From positions 186,001 through 250,000 of the forward strand of contig NZ_JYCN01000025.1 of NCBI RefSeq assembly GCF_000876655.1: a DNA stretch of 64,000 bases, read 5' to 3'. Both the position numbers and the translations under genes were made by a program. Below the pieces are notes generated by a model, which saw nothing but the letters and a program-made list of their open reading frames with translations, was not told the origin of the DNA and ran no database searches. The DNA is from Arthrobacter sp. SPG23. GTDB taxonomy: Bacteria; Actinomycetota; Actinomycetes; Actinomycetales; Micrococcaceae. Below, piece after piece: positions 54,367-62,929 of this stretch (within the stretch, counting starts at the first letter, position 1; each line of letters begins with the position of its first letter).

Positions 54367-55395
54367 ATGACACCGGTGGGGACTGCGGACTGGTACCGGA
54401 ACTTCGGGACTCTCGATGCGCCGTCGTCCTCGCCCTGCTACGCCGAATGGTCGCTGGGCATCGCCGACGATCCTGAACTGATCCGCCGCATCGAGCAGTG
54501 GCCGCACAACAAACGCCAGCCGCTGCTGATCCTCGCCGCCGCCCGCTTCCTCGGGGCGGAAATCACTCCGTACCCCGAGTTCCGGGAGTTCCTGGATGCG
54601 AAGTGGGACGAGGTCTCCCGGATTGTGCTCTCCCGCGCCACGCAGACCAACGAGGCCGGCCGCTGCGCCACGCTGCTTCCCTCCCTCGCCGGCATCGCCG
54701 CGTCCTCGGGCCGTCACTTGGCCCTGATCGAGGTGGGCGCCTCAGCCGGGCTGGCGCTGTTTCCGGACCAATACGCCTACGAATACGTCGACGGCACTTC
54801 CGTCACGCGGCTGGTCCCGCCAACGGACTCCACCCGGTCCTTGGCGGAGGAGCCGCCGGTTCTGCGGTGCACGGTGAAAGGCGCCGTCCCGCTTCCGTCC
54901 CGCCTCCCCGAGGTGGTGTGGCGGGCCGGGATCGACCTGAACCCCCTGGACATCAACAACCCCGACGACGTCGCCTGGCTTGAGGCGCTCATCTGGCCGG
55001 AGCAGGACTTCCGCCGTGAGCGGCTGCGCCGGGCCATCGCCATCGCGCGGCAGGACCCGCCGCTGCTCGTGGCGGGCGACCTCAACGAGCAACTGGTGTC
55101 ACTGGCCGGCCAGGCCCCGCCGGACGCAACCCTGGTGGTCTTCCACAGCGCGGTGATGGCCTACCTGGATGCCGGACAGCGGGAAGCCTTCCGTGCCACC
55201 ATCGGCACTCTTGCCGCAGAGCATGGCTGCCACTGGCTGTCCAACGAAGGCCACACGGTGATCGCCCAGGCTGACGGATCTTTGGTGGTGCCGGAAATGG
55301 ACGATGCCCGGCTGCGGGGCAGGTTCCTCCTCCTCCAGGACGGCATCCCCACGGCCATCGCCGGCCCGCACGGCCAAAGCCTGGAGTGGCTCTAG
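54367..55395 (+). CDS. DUF2332 family protein
   Basis: A 342-residue protein of the DUF2332 family, recognised by YRNFGTLDAPSSSPCYAEWS, LLILAAARFLGAE, NEAGRCATLLPSLA, LALIEVGASAGLALFPDQYAY and VVFHSAVMAYLD. The EVGASAGLAL stretch resembles a nucleotide-binding methyltransferase loop, but no activity is known. It is close behind aroQ and probably cotranscribed. Its last codons are duplicated just past the stop. Confidence 0.85.
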   Translation: MTPVGTADWYRNFGTLDAPSSSPCYAEWSLGIADDPELIRRIEQWPHNKRQPLLILAAARFLGAEITPYPEFREFLDAKWDEVSRIVLSRATQTNEAGRCATLLPSLAGIAASSGRHLALIEVGASAGLALFPDQYAYEYVDGTSVTRLVPPTDSTRSLAEEPPVLRCTVKGAVPLPSRLPEVVWRAGIDLNPLDINNPDDVAWLEALIWPEQDFRRERLRRAIAIARQDPPLLVAGDLNEQLVSLAGQAPPDATLVVFHSAVMAYLDAGQREAFRATIGTLAAEHGCHWLSNEGHTVIAQADGSLVVPEMDDARLRGRFLLLQDGIPTAIAGPHGQSLEWL

Positions 55396-55409
55396 CTGGA
55401 GTGGCTCTA
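55380..55409. repeat. 15-bp tandem duplication at the DUF2332 stop codon
   Basis: CTGGAGTGGCTCTAG occurs twice in a row, the first TAG being the stop codon. The second copy lies outside the gene. Confidence 0.85.
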
Positions 55410-55432
55410 GCGCCGCATACGGGTGCCTGCCG

Positions 55433-56617
55433 TTATTTCTGGATGCACTGCCCGGACGAAACAGGGCTGCTCAGCCCTGGCGCCTGGGCAGCCACGGGAC
55501 CGAGGTCATCCATGGTGATGGCAAAGCCCAGATCGGCATCCGAGGTTGCCTTGGCGAAGATCACACCGGCCACCTGGCCTTCGGTGGTCAGGAGCGGGCC
55601 GCCGGAGTTGCCCGGCTGGACATCCCCGGCCAGCCGGTACACGTCTTCGGGTGCCGCATTGCTGCCGTAGATGTCCGGAACGAGGACGGTGGCGATGTCC
55701 TGCACCGTTGCCGGTTTGGACTGGAACGGACCGCCGTGCGGGTAGCCCGCGAAAGCGGCCGGGCTGCCGGCCGGAAGGTCGGCGCTCAGCTGGAGCGGGG
55801 ACGACGGCAGTCCGTCCACGGCGAGGACCGCAAGGTCATGCTGGCTGTCGAAGTAGACCACCCGGCCGGGCATGGCTCCCCCGCCGGGAATCTCCACCAC
55901 CGGCTGCGACACGCCCGCCACCACATGGGCGTTGGTCACAACGCGCCCCGGCGACACCACAAAGCCGCTGCCGGTCTGGTTCTGGCCGCACTGGTAGGCG
56001 GTGCCTGCGATCTTCAGGACGGACTCCGCTGCCCGGTTCAGCGCCGGCGTGTCCGTGCTGGCGTTCGGAATGGCCACCTGCTGGCCCTGCCCCAGTCCTT
56101 CGATAAGCGTGGGGATGCCGTCACCGATCACGGTTGAGCGCAGTTGCGCCACGGCCGCTTTCACCGGCACCGGCGTCAGTCCGTCAATGAAGCGGATGAC
56201 CTTGGACTCAGCCAATTGCTGCGACACGAACGGCACGCCCAGTGCGCTGATGCTGAAGGACAGCATGGACATGACCAGGGCCGCCACCACCACATTGACG
56301 CCGCCGCCCACCAGCCGGTCCATGGCCCGCAGCGGCTGGATCCGCACGGCGCTGCGGATTTTGCGGCCGATCATGGTTCCCAGCGCATGCCCCAGGACAA
56401 TGAGCACGACGGCAGCGGCCACAATCGCGGTGAGCCGCCAGCCGCTGTCCTCCACGAGGTTGCTGACGACCGGCACGGAAACGAAGGCGGCCACGGCGCC
56501 GACGATAAACCCGGCGATGCCGCCAAGGGTCACCAGGAAGCCATTGCGCAGGCCGTAGATCAGGTAGGACAGCAGCACCAGGATCAATGCCAGGTCCAGG
56601 ATGGTCAAGCCGAACAC
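55433..56617 (-). CDS. marP: MarP family membrane serine protease
   Basis: A 394-residue protein: four transmembrane segments in the first 125 residues (CvpA-like), then a chymotrypsin-like protease facing outside. The triad is H231 (TNAHVV), D261 (QHDLAVL) and S338 (PGNSGGPL). C210 and C391 match the two cysteines that form the regulatory disulphide in M. tuberculosis MarP (Rv3671c), a protease needed for acid resistance through cell-wall hydrolase activation. The start is GTG 56617 after GAGGAG. It is divergent from crp. Confidence 0.92.
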   Translation of the reverse strand: MFGLTILDLALILVLLSYLIYGLRNGFLVTLGGIAGFIVGAVAAFVSVPVVSNLVEDSGWRLTAIVAAAVVLIVLGHALGTMIGRKIRSAVRIQPLRAMDRLVGGGVNVVVAALVMSMLSFSISALGVPFVSQQLAESKVIRFIDGLTPVPVKAAVAQLRSTVIGDGIPTLIEGLGQGQQVAIPNASTDTPALNRAAESVLKIAGTAYQCGQNQTGSGFVVSPGRVVTNAHVVAGVSQPVVEIPGGGAMPGRVVYFDSQHDLAVLAVDGLPSSPLQLSADLPAGSPAAFAGYPHGGPFQSKPATVQDIATVLVPDIYGSNAAPEDVYRLAGDVQPGNSGGPLLTTEGQVAGVIFAKATSDADLGFAITMDDLGPVAAQAPGLSSPVSSGQCIQK

Positions 56618-56795
56618 ACGGGCTCCTCACAAAACAGGTAAGCCCTAATTCTAGGGGCGGACCCTGACAGTTTGCCGATGAGGTCCGGCGCCGCAGCAAC
56701 CGGCGATATGCCCGGCAAACCCCGGCCCCGCCGTCGGAATCTGCCGTGTATGGGCCCCGGAAGGGCCTCAAAGGCGCCGTTTCAGGCGTTTCGCG

Positions 56796-56811
56796 TGCCA
56801 AGTACGTCACA
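56796..56811 (+). promoter_or_regulatory. weak CRP/GlxR-like site upstream of crp
   Basis: TGCCA-AGTACG-TCACA matches one half of the TGTGA-N6-TCACA consensus fully and the other in three of five positions. Autoregulation is possible but weakly supported. Confidence 0.3.
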
Positions 56812-56876
56812 GAACCTTCAAAATTCTGAAACAATGGCTGAAGCGCCCCAGCCGACACATTTACTCAGGAGATTTC

Positions 56877-57554
56877 ATGGACATCGAGGTATTGCGCCGC
56901 GCACCCCTATTCGCCACGCTCGACGACGAGGCATTCCGCCTGCTCACGGACGAGCTCACGGAGGTGGACCTGTCACGCGGAGCCTCGGTCTTCCGCGAAG
57001 GCGACCAGGGTGACCAGCTCTACTTCATCGTCTCCGGCAAGGTGAAGCTGGGCCGTACGTCCCCGGACGGCCGCGAGTCCCTGCTGGCAATCCTCGGCCC
57101 GGGCGAGCTCTTCGGCGAAATGGCCCTCTTCGATCCGAGCCCCCGCACTGCCACGGCAACTGCCGTCTCGGAAACCCGCCTGGCCGGCTTGAAGAACGAA
57201 AGCCTCAACGCCCTGCTGCGCACCCGCCCGGAGGTTTCCGCGCAGCTGCTGCAGGCGTTGGCCCGCCGCCTGCGCCGCACCAACGATTCGCTGTCCGACC
57301 TCGTGTTCTCCGATGTGCCGGGCCGCGTGGCCAAGGCCCTGCTGGACCTGGCCGACCGCTTCGGCCGCCCGGCAACCGACGGCGTCCTGGTGGCCCACGA
57401 GCTAACCCAGGAAGAACTGGCCCAGCTGGTGGGCGCCTCCCGCGAAACCGTGAACAAGGCCCTGGCCGAGTTCGTGCAGCGCGGGTGGCTTCGACTGGAA
57501 GCCCGCGCCGTGGTCATCCTGGACATGCAGCGTCTCCGCCAGCGCTCCCGCTAG
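56877..57554 (+). CDS. crp: Crp/Fnr family (GlxR-like) cAMP-responsive regulator
   Basis: A 225-residue global regulator. The cyclic-nucleotide domain has GDQGDQLYFIVSGKVKLG and the phosphate-binding cassette GELFGEMALFDPSPRTATA, with the Glu and Arg that contact cAMP. The C-terminal winged helix has HELTQEELAQLVGASRETVNKALAEF (recognition helix RETVNK). It matches Rv3676 and corynebacterial GlxR in order and position. Targets in the window may include acs. ATG 56877 follows CAGGAG. Confidence 0.95.
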   Translation: MDIEVLRRAPLFATLDDEAFRLLTDELTEVDLSRGASVFREGDQGDQLYFIVSGKVKLGRTSPDGRESLLAILGPGELFGEMALFDPSPRTATATAVSETRLAGLKNESLNALLRTRPEVSAQLLQALARRLRRTNDSLSDLVFSDVPGRVAKALLDLADRFGRPATDGVLVAHELTQEELAQLVGASRETVNKALAEFVQRGWLRLEARAVVILDMQRLRQRSR

Positions 57555-57686
57555 GTTTATCTGCGTCCGGCCCGAGGCCGGCATTCTCTGCGTGCTGCTC
57601 CTTCGTCGCTTTGACGCACGCCTCCGTATGCCGAACCTCGGGCCTTTCTGTGTTTCCGGCCCCGTTCACGTCTCGAAGTTGCGACG

Positions 57687-57782
57687 ACAAATGAGACAGC
57701 GTCGCAGAAAAAGCGGCAACAACTGAGAGAGCGTCGCAGCAAAGGCGAAAACAACTGAGAGAGCGTCGCAGCAAAGGCGAAC
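57687..57782. repeat. 32-bp tandem repeat, three copies, downstream of crp
   Basis: Units at 57687-57718, 57719-57750 and 57751-57782; the last two are almost identical and the first has several changes. Each contains GAGAGCGTCGCAG or a close variant. They lie between crp and the convergent Nudix gene in a 259-nt gap with no gene. Confidence 0.85.
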
Positions 57783-57813
57783 CCAGCCGCGGCGCATAGC
57801 GGCACCGAGCGAA

Positions 57814-58725
57814 TTACCGCTCGCGCTGCGGCTCTCCCGCCACCGTCTTGGCTGCTTCGACTTCGAGCATCAGCTTGCCGTCTTCTTCGACAAGCTTCGG
57901 CTGGTACACGTGGGGCTTGCGCTTGTAGCTCAGGTAGGCGATGCACCCGTTGGCGGCAGCCATCTTTTCGAGCATGATTTCGGAGCCGGGCACCAGCAGC
58001 TGGCCGAGTTTCAGGCCCACGGTGTTTTCCTGGCCCACTTCGTCGCCGAGCGCGGTGGTGTCGCGTTCGGCAATGACTTTGCTGGCGCAGACCCAGCGTC
58101 CCCACACGCCTTTGCTTCCCAGCAGGGTGGGCTGCTGGTTCACGGGCACGGTGGCGGCAAAGTAGCGGGTGTTGAAGCGGCGGTGCGCAAAGTCGGGGCT
58201 GAGCCAGTTGACCAGGGGTTTGAGCAGGTCGGTGCGGATGGACAACCCGCGCTTCGCCAGGACGTCCGTGAAGGATTTCTCCTGTTCGGCGACGGCAATC
58301 CGGGCGCGCATCCATTCGGGGGTGGAGGTTGCTTCCACTGTGGTGGAGAAGTCCGGGCCGGCGAGGAGGACGCCGGTTTCTTCGAAGAGTTCGCGGATGG
58401 CACCCACCACGTGGCGGCGCGCCAGCCCGACGTCGTTCGTTCCCATTTGTTCCGCCCAGTGCTGCGGCGTGGGGCCAAGCCAGCCGACGGCGTCGTCATC
58501 CGAGGCTTCCAGGGAACCACCGGGAAAAGCCAGGACGCCCAGAGGGGATGAACCCGGGCGGTAGCCCAGCCAGGTTTCGAGTCCCGTGGGTGAGTCACGC
58601 AGGAGGACAACGGAGGAGGCCAGGCGTGCGGCGCGCGGGGTCCGCTCGCCGTGTTCGAGCCAGCTTTGTGCTGCCCCCTCAAGATCGGGAGGCAGCACAA
58701 ACAAGCGACGGGCTAACTGGGGCAA
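57814..58725 (-). CDS. Nudix hydrolase (NUDT19-like)
   Basis: A 303-residue protein. After RAARLASSVVLLRDS and LAFPGGSLEASDDDAVGW comes the box remnant AIRELFEETGVLLAG; a long insertion separates the GG from REXXEE, typical of the NUDT19 subgroup that cleaves CoA-like substrates. The start is uncertain: TTG 58725 lies 15 nt after the ridA stop codon without a good ribosome site. It is downstream of ridA and DUF4177 and probably in the same operon. Confidence 0.82.
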   Translation of the reverse strand: MPQLARRLFVLPPDLEGAAQSWLEHGERTPRAARLASSVVLLRDSPTGLETWLGYRPGSSPLGVLAFPGGSLEASDDDAVGWLGPTPQHWAEQMGTNDVGLARRHVVGAIRELFEETGVLLAGPDFSTTVEATSTPEWMRARIAVAEQEKSFTDVLAKRGLSIRTDLLKPLVNWLSPDFAHRRFNTRYFAATVPVNQQPTLLGSKGVWGRWVCASKVIAERDTTALGDEVGQENTVGLKLGQLLVPGSEIMLEKMAAANGCIAYLSYKRKPHVYQPKLVEEDGKLMLEVEAAKTVAGEPQRER

Positions 58726-58740
58726 GGGAAGTGACCGGCC

Positions 58741-59310
58741 TTAGCTAAATTCGGCGATCAGTTCGACTTCGACCGGCGAGTCCAGCGGGAGCACTGACAC
58801 ACCGACGGCGGACCGGGCGTGCTGGCCCGCGTCGCCGAGGACCTTGCCCAGGAGTTCCGATGCGCCGTTGATGACTCCCGGCTGTCCGGTGAAGGTGGGG
58901 TCGGAGGAGACGAAGCCCACCACCTTGACGATCCGGGTGATGCGGTCGAGGTCGCCGATCACGCTCTTGACCGCGGCCAGGGCATTGACGGCGCAGACAG
59001 CGGCGAAGCGCTTGGCGTCCTCGGGAGAGACGGTGGGTTCGTCCGCGTAGCCTTCGGTGCCCGTGGACACCTTGCCGGTAGCTTCGAGTTTGCCGTTAAT
59101 AAAGGGCAGCTGGCCGGACGTATAAACATGGTTGCCGGAGATGACGGCCGGAACATAGGCAGCCACCGGGGCTGCAACGTCCGGAAGGGCCAGTCCCAGC
59201 TCAGCCAGGCGCTGTTCGACGGCGGAAACCGGTGCTCCGTGTTCCGCTCCGGAGGCCGGATTTTCAGCGTGGGCCGGGGCTTCCGGCGCCGTGCCTGCAG
59301 GGGTTGTCAT
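58741..59310 (-). CDS. RidA family protein
   Basis: A 189-residue protein with a 30-residue Ala/Pro-rich lead, then the RidA/YjgF fold: LAELGLALPDVAAPVAAYVP, VYTSGQLPFINGKLEATGKV, NALAAVKSVIGDLDRITRIVKV, GHARSAVGVSVLPLDSPVEVE-like end QHARSAVGVSVLPLDSPVEV. The family includes enamine/imine deaminases, but the catalytic arginine position reads HARSAVG, so deamination is plausible. It resembles Rv3678c in place. Confidence 0.85.
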   Translation of the reverse strand: MTTPAGTAPEAPAHAENPASGAEHGAPVSAVEQRLAELGLALPDVAAPVAAYVPAVISGNHVYTSGQLPFINGKLEATGKVSTGTEGYADEPTVSPEDAKRFAAVCAVNALAAVKSVIGDLDRITRIVKVVGFVSSDPTFTGQPGVINGASELLGKVLGDAGQHARSAVGVSVLPLDSPVEVELIAEFS

Positions 59311-59312
59311 AA

Positions 59313-59468
59313 CTACTGCTTCTCCCTCTTAAGGTAGGCAACGAGGCCGTTGCCGTCAGGACCGGTGACTACCTGGACGAGCTCCCAGCCGTCCTCTCCC
59401 CACTGGTCCAGAATCTGCTTCGTGGCGTGAATAATGAGCGGAATCGTGGCGTACTCCCATTTGGTCAT
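59313..59468 (-). CDS. DUF4177 small protein
   Basis: A 51-residue protein: MTKWEYATIPLIIHATKQIL then DQWGEDGWELVQVVTGPDG, the DUF4177 pattern (W-Y at the start, GxGWELV in the middle). Function unknown. TAGTCT lies 7 nt upstream of ATG 59468, so the mRNA may be leaderless. It ends 2 nt before the ridA start codon. It corresponds to Rv3678A and is divergent from ponA2. Confidence 0.85.
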   Translation of the reverse strand: MTKWEYATIPLIIHATKQILDQWGEDGWELVQVVTGPDGNGLVAYLKREKQ

Positions 59469-59492
59469 GAGCTAAAGACTAGTCCTTGCCGG

Positions 59493-59498
59493 TAAAGT
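59493..59498 (+). promoter_or_regulatory. -10 element of a leaderless ponA2 transcript
   Basis: TAAAGT ends 7 nt before ATG 59506. The GTG at 59497 would overlap this element. Confidence 0.4.
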
Positions 59499-59505
59499 GG
59501 AAAAC

Positions 59506-61815
59506 ATGGCGACTGGTAAGAACCCTTTATTCGACACGGCCACCACCCTCGGAAAGATCCTCGCTTTCCTTGGCGTGAGCGCTATTTGTGGTGTCCTGGT
59601 GGCGGGCCTGCTGGTCCCTGCGGCAGCTGTCTCAGGCAGCACGGCAAGCGGCTCCATCGAATTCTTCGACACTCTCCCGGCGGAGCTGCAGGTTGATCCG
59701 CCCAGCCAGTCCACCAAGATCCTCGCCTCCGACGGCAGCGTGATCGCCAACCTCTACGCCGAAAACCGCACCCGCGTTTCACTGGACCAGATGTCGCCAT
59801 ACATCAAGGACGCAGTGATCGCCATTGAGGACAGCCGCTTCTACGAGCACGGCGGCGTAGACACCACGGGCATCATGCGCGCGCTGGTCAGCACCGCCCG
59901 AGGCAACAAGCAGGGCGCGTCCACCATTACGCAGCAGTACGTGAACAACGTCATCAATGCGTCGCTGGAAGCTGAAGGCAACACCGAAGACATCAAGCTC
60001 AACGGCGTCAACAAGGGCGTGGGCGACAAGCTCCGCGAGATGAAGCTGGCCATTGCCCTGGAGAAGAAGTTCACCAAGGAACAGATCCTCGAGGGCTACC
60101 TCAACATCGTGTTCTTCAACCGGGATGCGTACGGCATTGAAGCCGCTTCCAAGTTCTTCTTCAGCACCACAGCGAAGGACCTCACCCTTCCGCAGGCTGC
60201 CCTGCTGGCCGGCGTGGTCAACAGCCCGTCGTTCTACGACCCCATTACCAACCCTGAAAACGCCAAGAACCGCCGCGACCTGGTGCTCAAGTCCATGTAC
60301 ACGCAGCACAAAATCAAGCAGCCCGAGTACGAAGCAGCGGTCGCCGCCCCGGTGGAAACCAAGGTCACCCCGGCCCGCCAGGGTTGTGCCTATGCGTCCA
60401 CCGCCCCGTATTTCTGTGATTACGTCCTGCACCTGCTGCTGAATGATCCGGCCTACGGTGCCGATGCCACGGAGCGCGAGCGGAAGATCTTCCGCGGCGG
60501 CCTGACCATTACCACCACCCTTGACCCCAATGCCCAGAACGCGGCGCAGGCCCAGGTTGATGCGTCCGCCGGCGCCAACCCGGACAAGTGGGGGGCCGCG
60601 GTGGTTTCGGTGCAGCCGAACACCGGCAAGATCACCAACATGGCGCAGAACACCGTGTGGTTTGCCGGGGATGGCAAGTTCGACAGCCAGCTCAACTTCA
60701 GCGTGGACGCCTACGACGCCAACGGCAACGACCTCAACGGCCTCGGCGGTGCACAGCCCGGTTCAACCATGAAGCCGTTCACGTTTGCCGAATGGCTCAA
60801 CGAGGGCAATTCGATGAACACCCTCCTGAACGGCGCGGTTCGTCGCTATCCACAAAACTTCCCTTGGAAGAACACGTGCGAGACCCCGACCGTTGGCTGG
60901 TACGACAGCACCAACGGCGATTCGAAGGACCTGCAGAACGCCGAGGAGGGCTACTACCGTTCCATGACGGTCCTCGACGGCCTGGCCAACTCAATCAACA
61001 CCATGACATTCGCCACCGCCGCCAGGGTGGACCTGTGCGGAATCCAGAAGGTCGTGGATGCCGTGGGCCTGCACGAAGGCCTTCCGCAGCGGGACTCCGA
61101 GGGCAAGATCACCAACCCGAACCCGCCCATCACGATGACGACGATTGGTAACCTGCTAGGTTCCAGGCAGACGTCGCCGCTGGCCATGGCAAGCGCCTTT
61201 GCCACCTTCGCTAACGACGGCAAGTACTGTGCCCCGATCGCTATCACTTCGGTGACAGACCAGACCGGCGCCCAGCTGCCGGCCCAGTCCACGAATTGCC
61301 GCGATGCCCTCAAACCGGAAGTCGCCCGCGGCGTGAACTACGCCCTCCAGGAAGTCCTCAACCGTGGTTCCGGTTCGCTCATCCAGCCCCGGATTTCCAC
61401 CAAGACCAACTTCCCCATCGCGGCCAAGACCGGTACGTCCAACAACAACGGCTCAACCTGGGTGGTGGGACACACCACCGGCCTGGCCACCGCTGCATGG
61501 TTCGGTGACGCCCTCGGCGACCAGGGCCGCGCCGGCCAGAACGTCACCGTCAACGGCAAGTTCTACACCGGAATTGACGGTTACATGATCGCCGGGCCGA
61601 TGTTCTCGAACTTCATGTCGCAGGTCGCGCCCGCTTACGGCACCAACCCCTTCACGGCTCCGCCGTCCAACATGATCAGCGGGACGCCCACTCGGCAGAC
61701 CACCCCGAGCACGCAGGGGACGCAGGGCAGTGCACCGGCACCCGCGCCGGCACCCACAACCGCAGCCCCGGCTCCGGCGCCCAGCAACAAGGACAACGGG
61801 AAAGGCAACGGGTAG
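59506..61815 (+). CDS. ponA2: bifunctional penicillin-binding protein (class A, PonA2-like)
   Basis: A 769-residue peptidoglycan synthase anchored by one transmembrane segment (KILAFLGVSAICGVLVAGLL). The GT51 glycosyltransferase shows IEDSRFYEHGGVDTTGIMRA, GASTITQQYVNN and LREMKLAIALEKKFTKEQIL. The transpeptidase has S420 in PGSTMKPF, SIN in ANSINTMTF and KTG in IAAKTGTSNNN. A Pro/Ala/Thr-rich tail ends the protein; it has no PASTA domain, unlike mycobacterial PonA2. The metallophosphoesterase gene follows. Confidence 0.95.
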   Translation: MATGKNPLFDTATTLGKILAFLGVSAICGVLVAGLLVPAAAVSGSTASGSIEFFDTLPAELQVDPPSQSTKILASDGSVIANLYAENRTRVSLDQMSPYIKDAVIAIEDSRFYEHGGVDTTGIMRALVSTARGNKQGASTITQQYVNNVINASLEAEGNTEDIKLNGVNKGVGDKLREMKLAIALEKKFTKEQILEGYLNIVFFNRDAYGIEAASKFFFSTTAKDLTLPQAALLAGVVNSPSFYDPITNPENAKNRRDLVLKSMYTQHKIKQPEYEAAVAAPVETKVTPARQGCAYASTAPYFCDYVLHLLLNDPAYGADATERERKIFRGGLTITTTLDPNAQNAAQAQVDASAGANPDKWGAAVVSVQPNTGKITNMAQNTVWFAGDGKFDSQLNFSVDAYDANGNDLNGLGGAQPGSTMKPFTFAEWLNEGNSMNTLLNGAVRRYPQNFPWKNTCETPTVGWYDSTNGDSKDLQNAEEGYYRSMTVLDGLANSINTMTFATAARVDLCGIQKVVDAVGLHEGLPQRDSEGKITNPNPPITMTTIGNLLGSRQTSPLAMASAFATFANDGKYCAPIAITSVTDQTGAQLPAQSTNCRDALKPEVARGVNYALQEVLNRGSGSLIQPRISTKTNFPIAAKTGTSNNNGSTWVVGHTTGLATAAWFGDALGDQGRAGQNVTVNGKFYTGIDGYMIAGPMFSNFMSQVAPAYGTNPFTAPPSNMISGTPTRQTTPSTQGTQGSAPAPAPAPTTAAPAPAPSNKDNGKGNG

Positions 61816-61822
61816 CGCACCG

Positions 61823-62767
61823 ATGGGGGACAAAACAACGCTGGCAAGCCGCGCCCGAAGCATCGGACGCGGCTTTGCCGTAACCGCAGCAGCCGGCGCC
61901 GCAGCCGGACTGGCAACGGCAGGCTACGGGCTGTGGGAAAAGAACCAATTTGTCCTGCGCGAGGAAACCCTGCCCATCCTTCCTGCAGGTTTCGGCCCGT
62001 TCCGGGTCCTTCACCTGAGCGACATCCACTTCGTCCCCGGGCAGAACCGGAAGGCGCAGTGGCTGTCGTCCCTTGCGGAGCTGGAGCCGGATCTGGTGGT
62101 GAACACCGGGGACAACCTGAGCCACGTCAAGGCGATCGACCCGCTGCTGGAGGCGCTGGCACCCCTCATGGATTTTCCCGGCGTCTTCGTTCCCGGCTCC
62201 AACGACTACTTCGCACCCGTCCTCAAGAATCCGGCGTCCTACCTGCTGGGGCCTTCAAAAGCCCAGAAGAAGCCCGTGGAACTCGACTGGCCGCGGCTGC
62301 GCTCCTACTTCGGGATGTCCGGCTGGGTGGACCTGACCAACCGAAACCAGTCCTTGGTGCTGAAAGGGCTGCGCTTTGACTTCTCCGGCGTGGACGATCC
62401 GCATCTTAAGCTGGAGCGCTATGCCGGCTGGCCCCGCGGAACAAGGGGGCAGGACAACACGCCGCACCTGCGCGTGGCGGTTATCCACGCGCCGTACCAG
62501 CGCGTGCTGGACCATTTCACCGAGGACGGCGCGGACCTGCTGCTCGCCGGCCACACGCACGGCGGCCAGATCTGCCTGCCGGGTTACGGCGCCCTGGTGG
62601 CCAACTGCGACATCCCCACCTGGCGGGCCAAGGGACTCAACGACTGGGAAAGCAACGGACGCACGACGCCGGTCAACGTCTCCGGCGGGATCGGCACCTC
62701 CCGCTTCGCACCGGTACGCATCGCGTGCCGGCCGGAGGCCGTGCTCCTGACGCTGACAGAGCGCTGA
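61823..62767 (+). CDS. metallophosphoesterase
   Basis: A 314-residue calcineurin-like phosphoesterase with an N-terminal membrane-anchor-like segment (AVTAAAGAAAGLATAGYGLW). Metal-binding motifs are complete: VLHLSDIHFVPGQ, VVNTGDNLSH, VPGSNDYF, AVIHAPYQR and LLAGHTHGGQICLPG. It corresponds to Rv3683 next to ponA2 and probably acts on lipid or cell-wall phosphates at the membrane. It starts 8 nt after the ponA2 stop. Confidence 0.92.
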   Translation: MGDKTTLASRARSIGRGFAVTAAAGAAAGLATAGYGLWEKNQFVLREETLPILPAGFGPFRVLHLSDIHFVPGQNRKAQWLSSLAELEPDLVVNTGDNLSHVKAIDPLLEALAPLMDFPGVFVPGSNDYFAPVLKNPASYLLGPSKAQKKPVELDWPRLRSYFGMSGWVDLTNRNQSLVLKGLRFDFSGVDDPHLKLERYAGWPRGTRGQDNTPHLRVAVIHAPYQRVLDHFTEDGADLLLAGHTHGGQICLPGYGALVANCDIPTWRAKGLNDWESNGRTTPVNVSGGIGTSRFAPVRIACRPEAVLLTLTER

Positions 62768-62880
62768 GCGGCAAGTTTCGAAAAGGTCAACCACCGGGGT
62801 AACCATTACAGAACGCAATGACTGGGCAAGATCCCCGCGCCCCGCGGAATCCTGTGAACGGCGTCACTCCATGGCATAGG

Positions 62881-62901
62881 GTAGTTGCTAAAGGAAACTA
62901 C
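62881..62901. promoter_or_regulatory. inverted repeat upstream of the ABC exporter gene
   Basis: GTAGTT and AACTAC are separated by 9 nt, 29 nt before the ATG. It could be an operator or part of the leader. No regulator gene is next to it. Confidence 0.35.
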
Positions 62902-62929
62902 ATTCGCAGTTGAGCTTTAAGAAGCGGGC

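Noticed and set aside
57687..57782. CRISPR array
   Set aside because: The 32-bp units are contiguous with no spacers, only three copies, and no cas genes are near.
62768..62929. tRNA gene after the phosphoesterase
   Set aside because: M. tuberculosis has a tRNA near this spot, but no cloverleaf or T-loop sequence can be built here.
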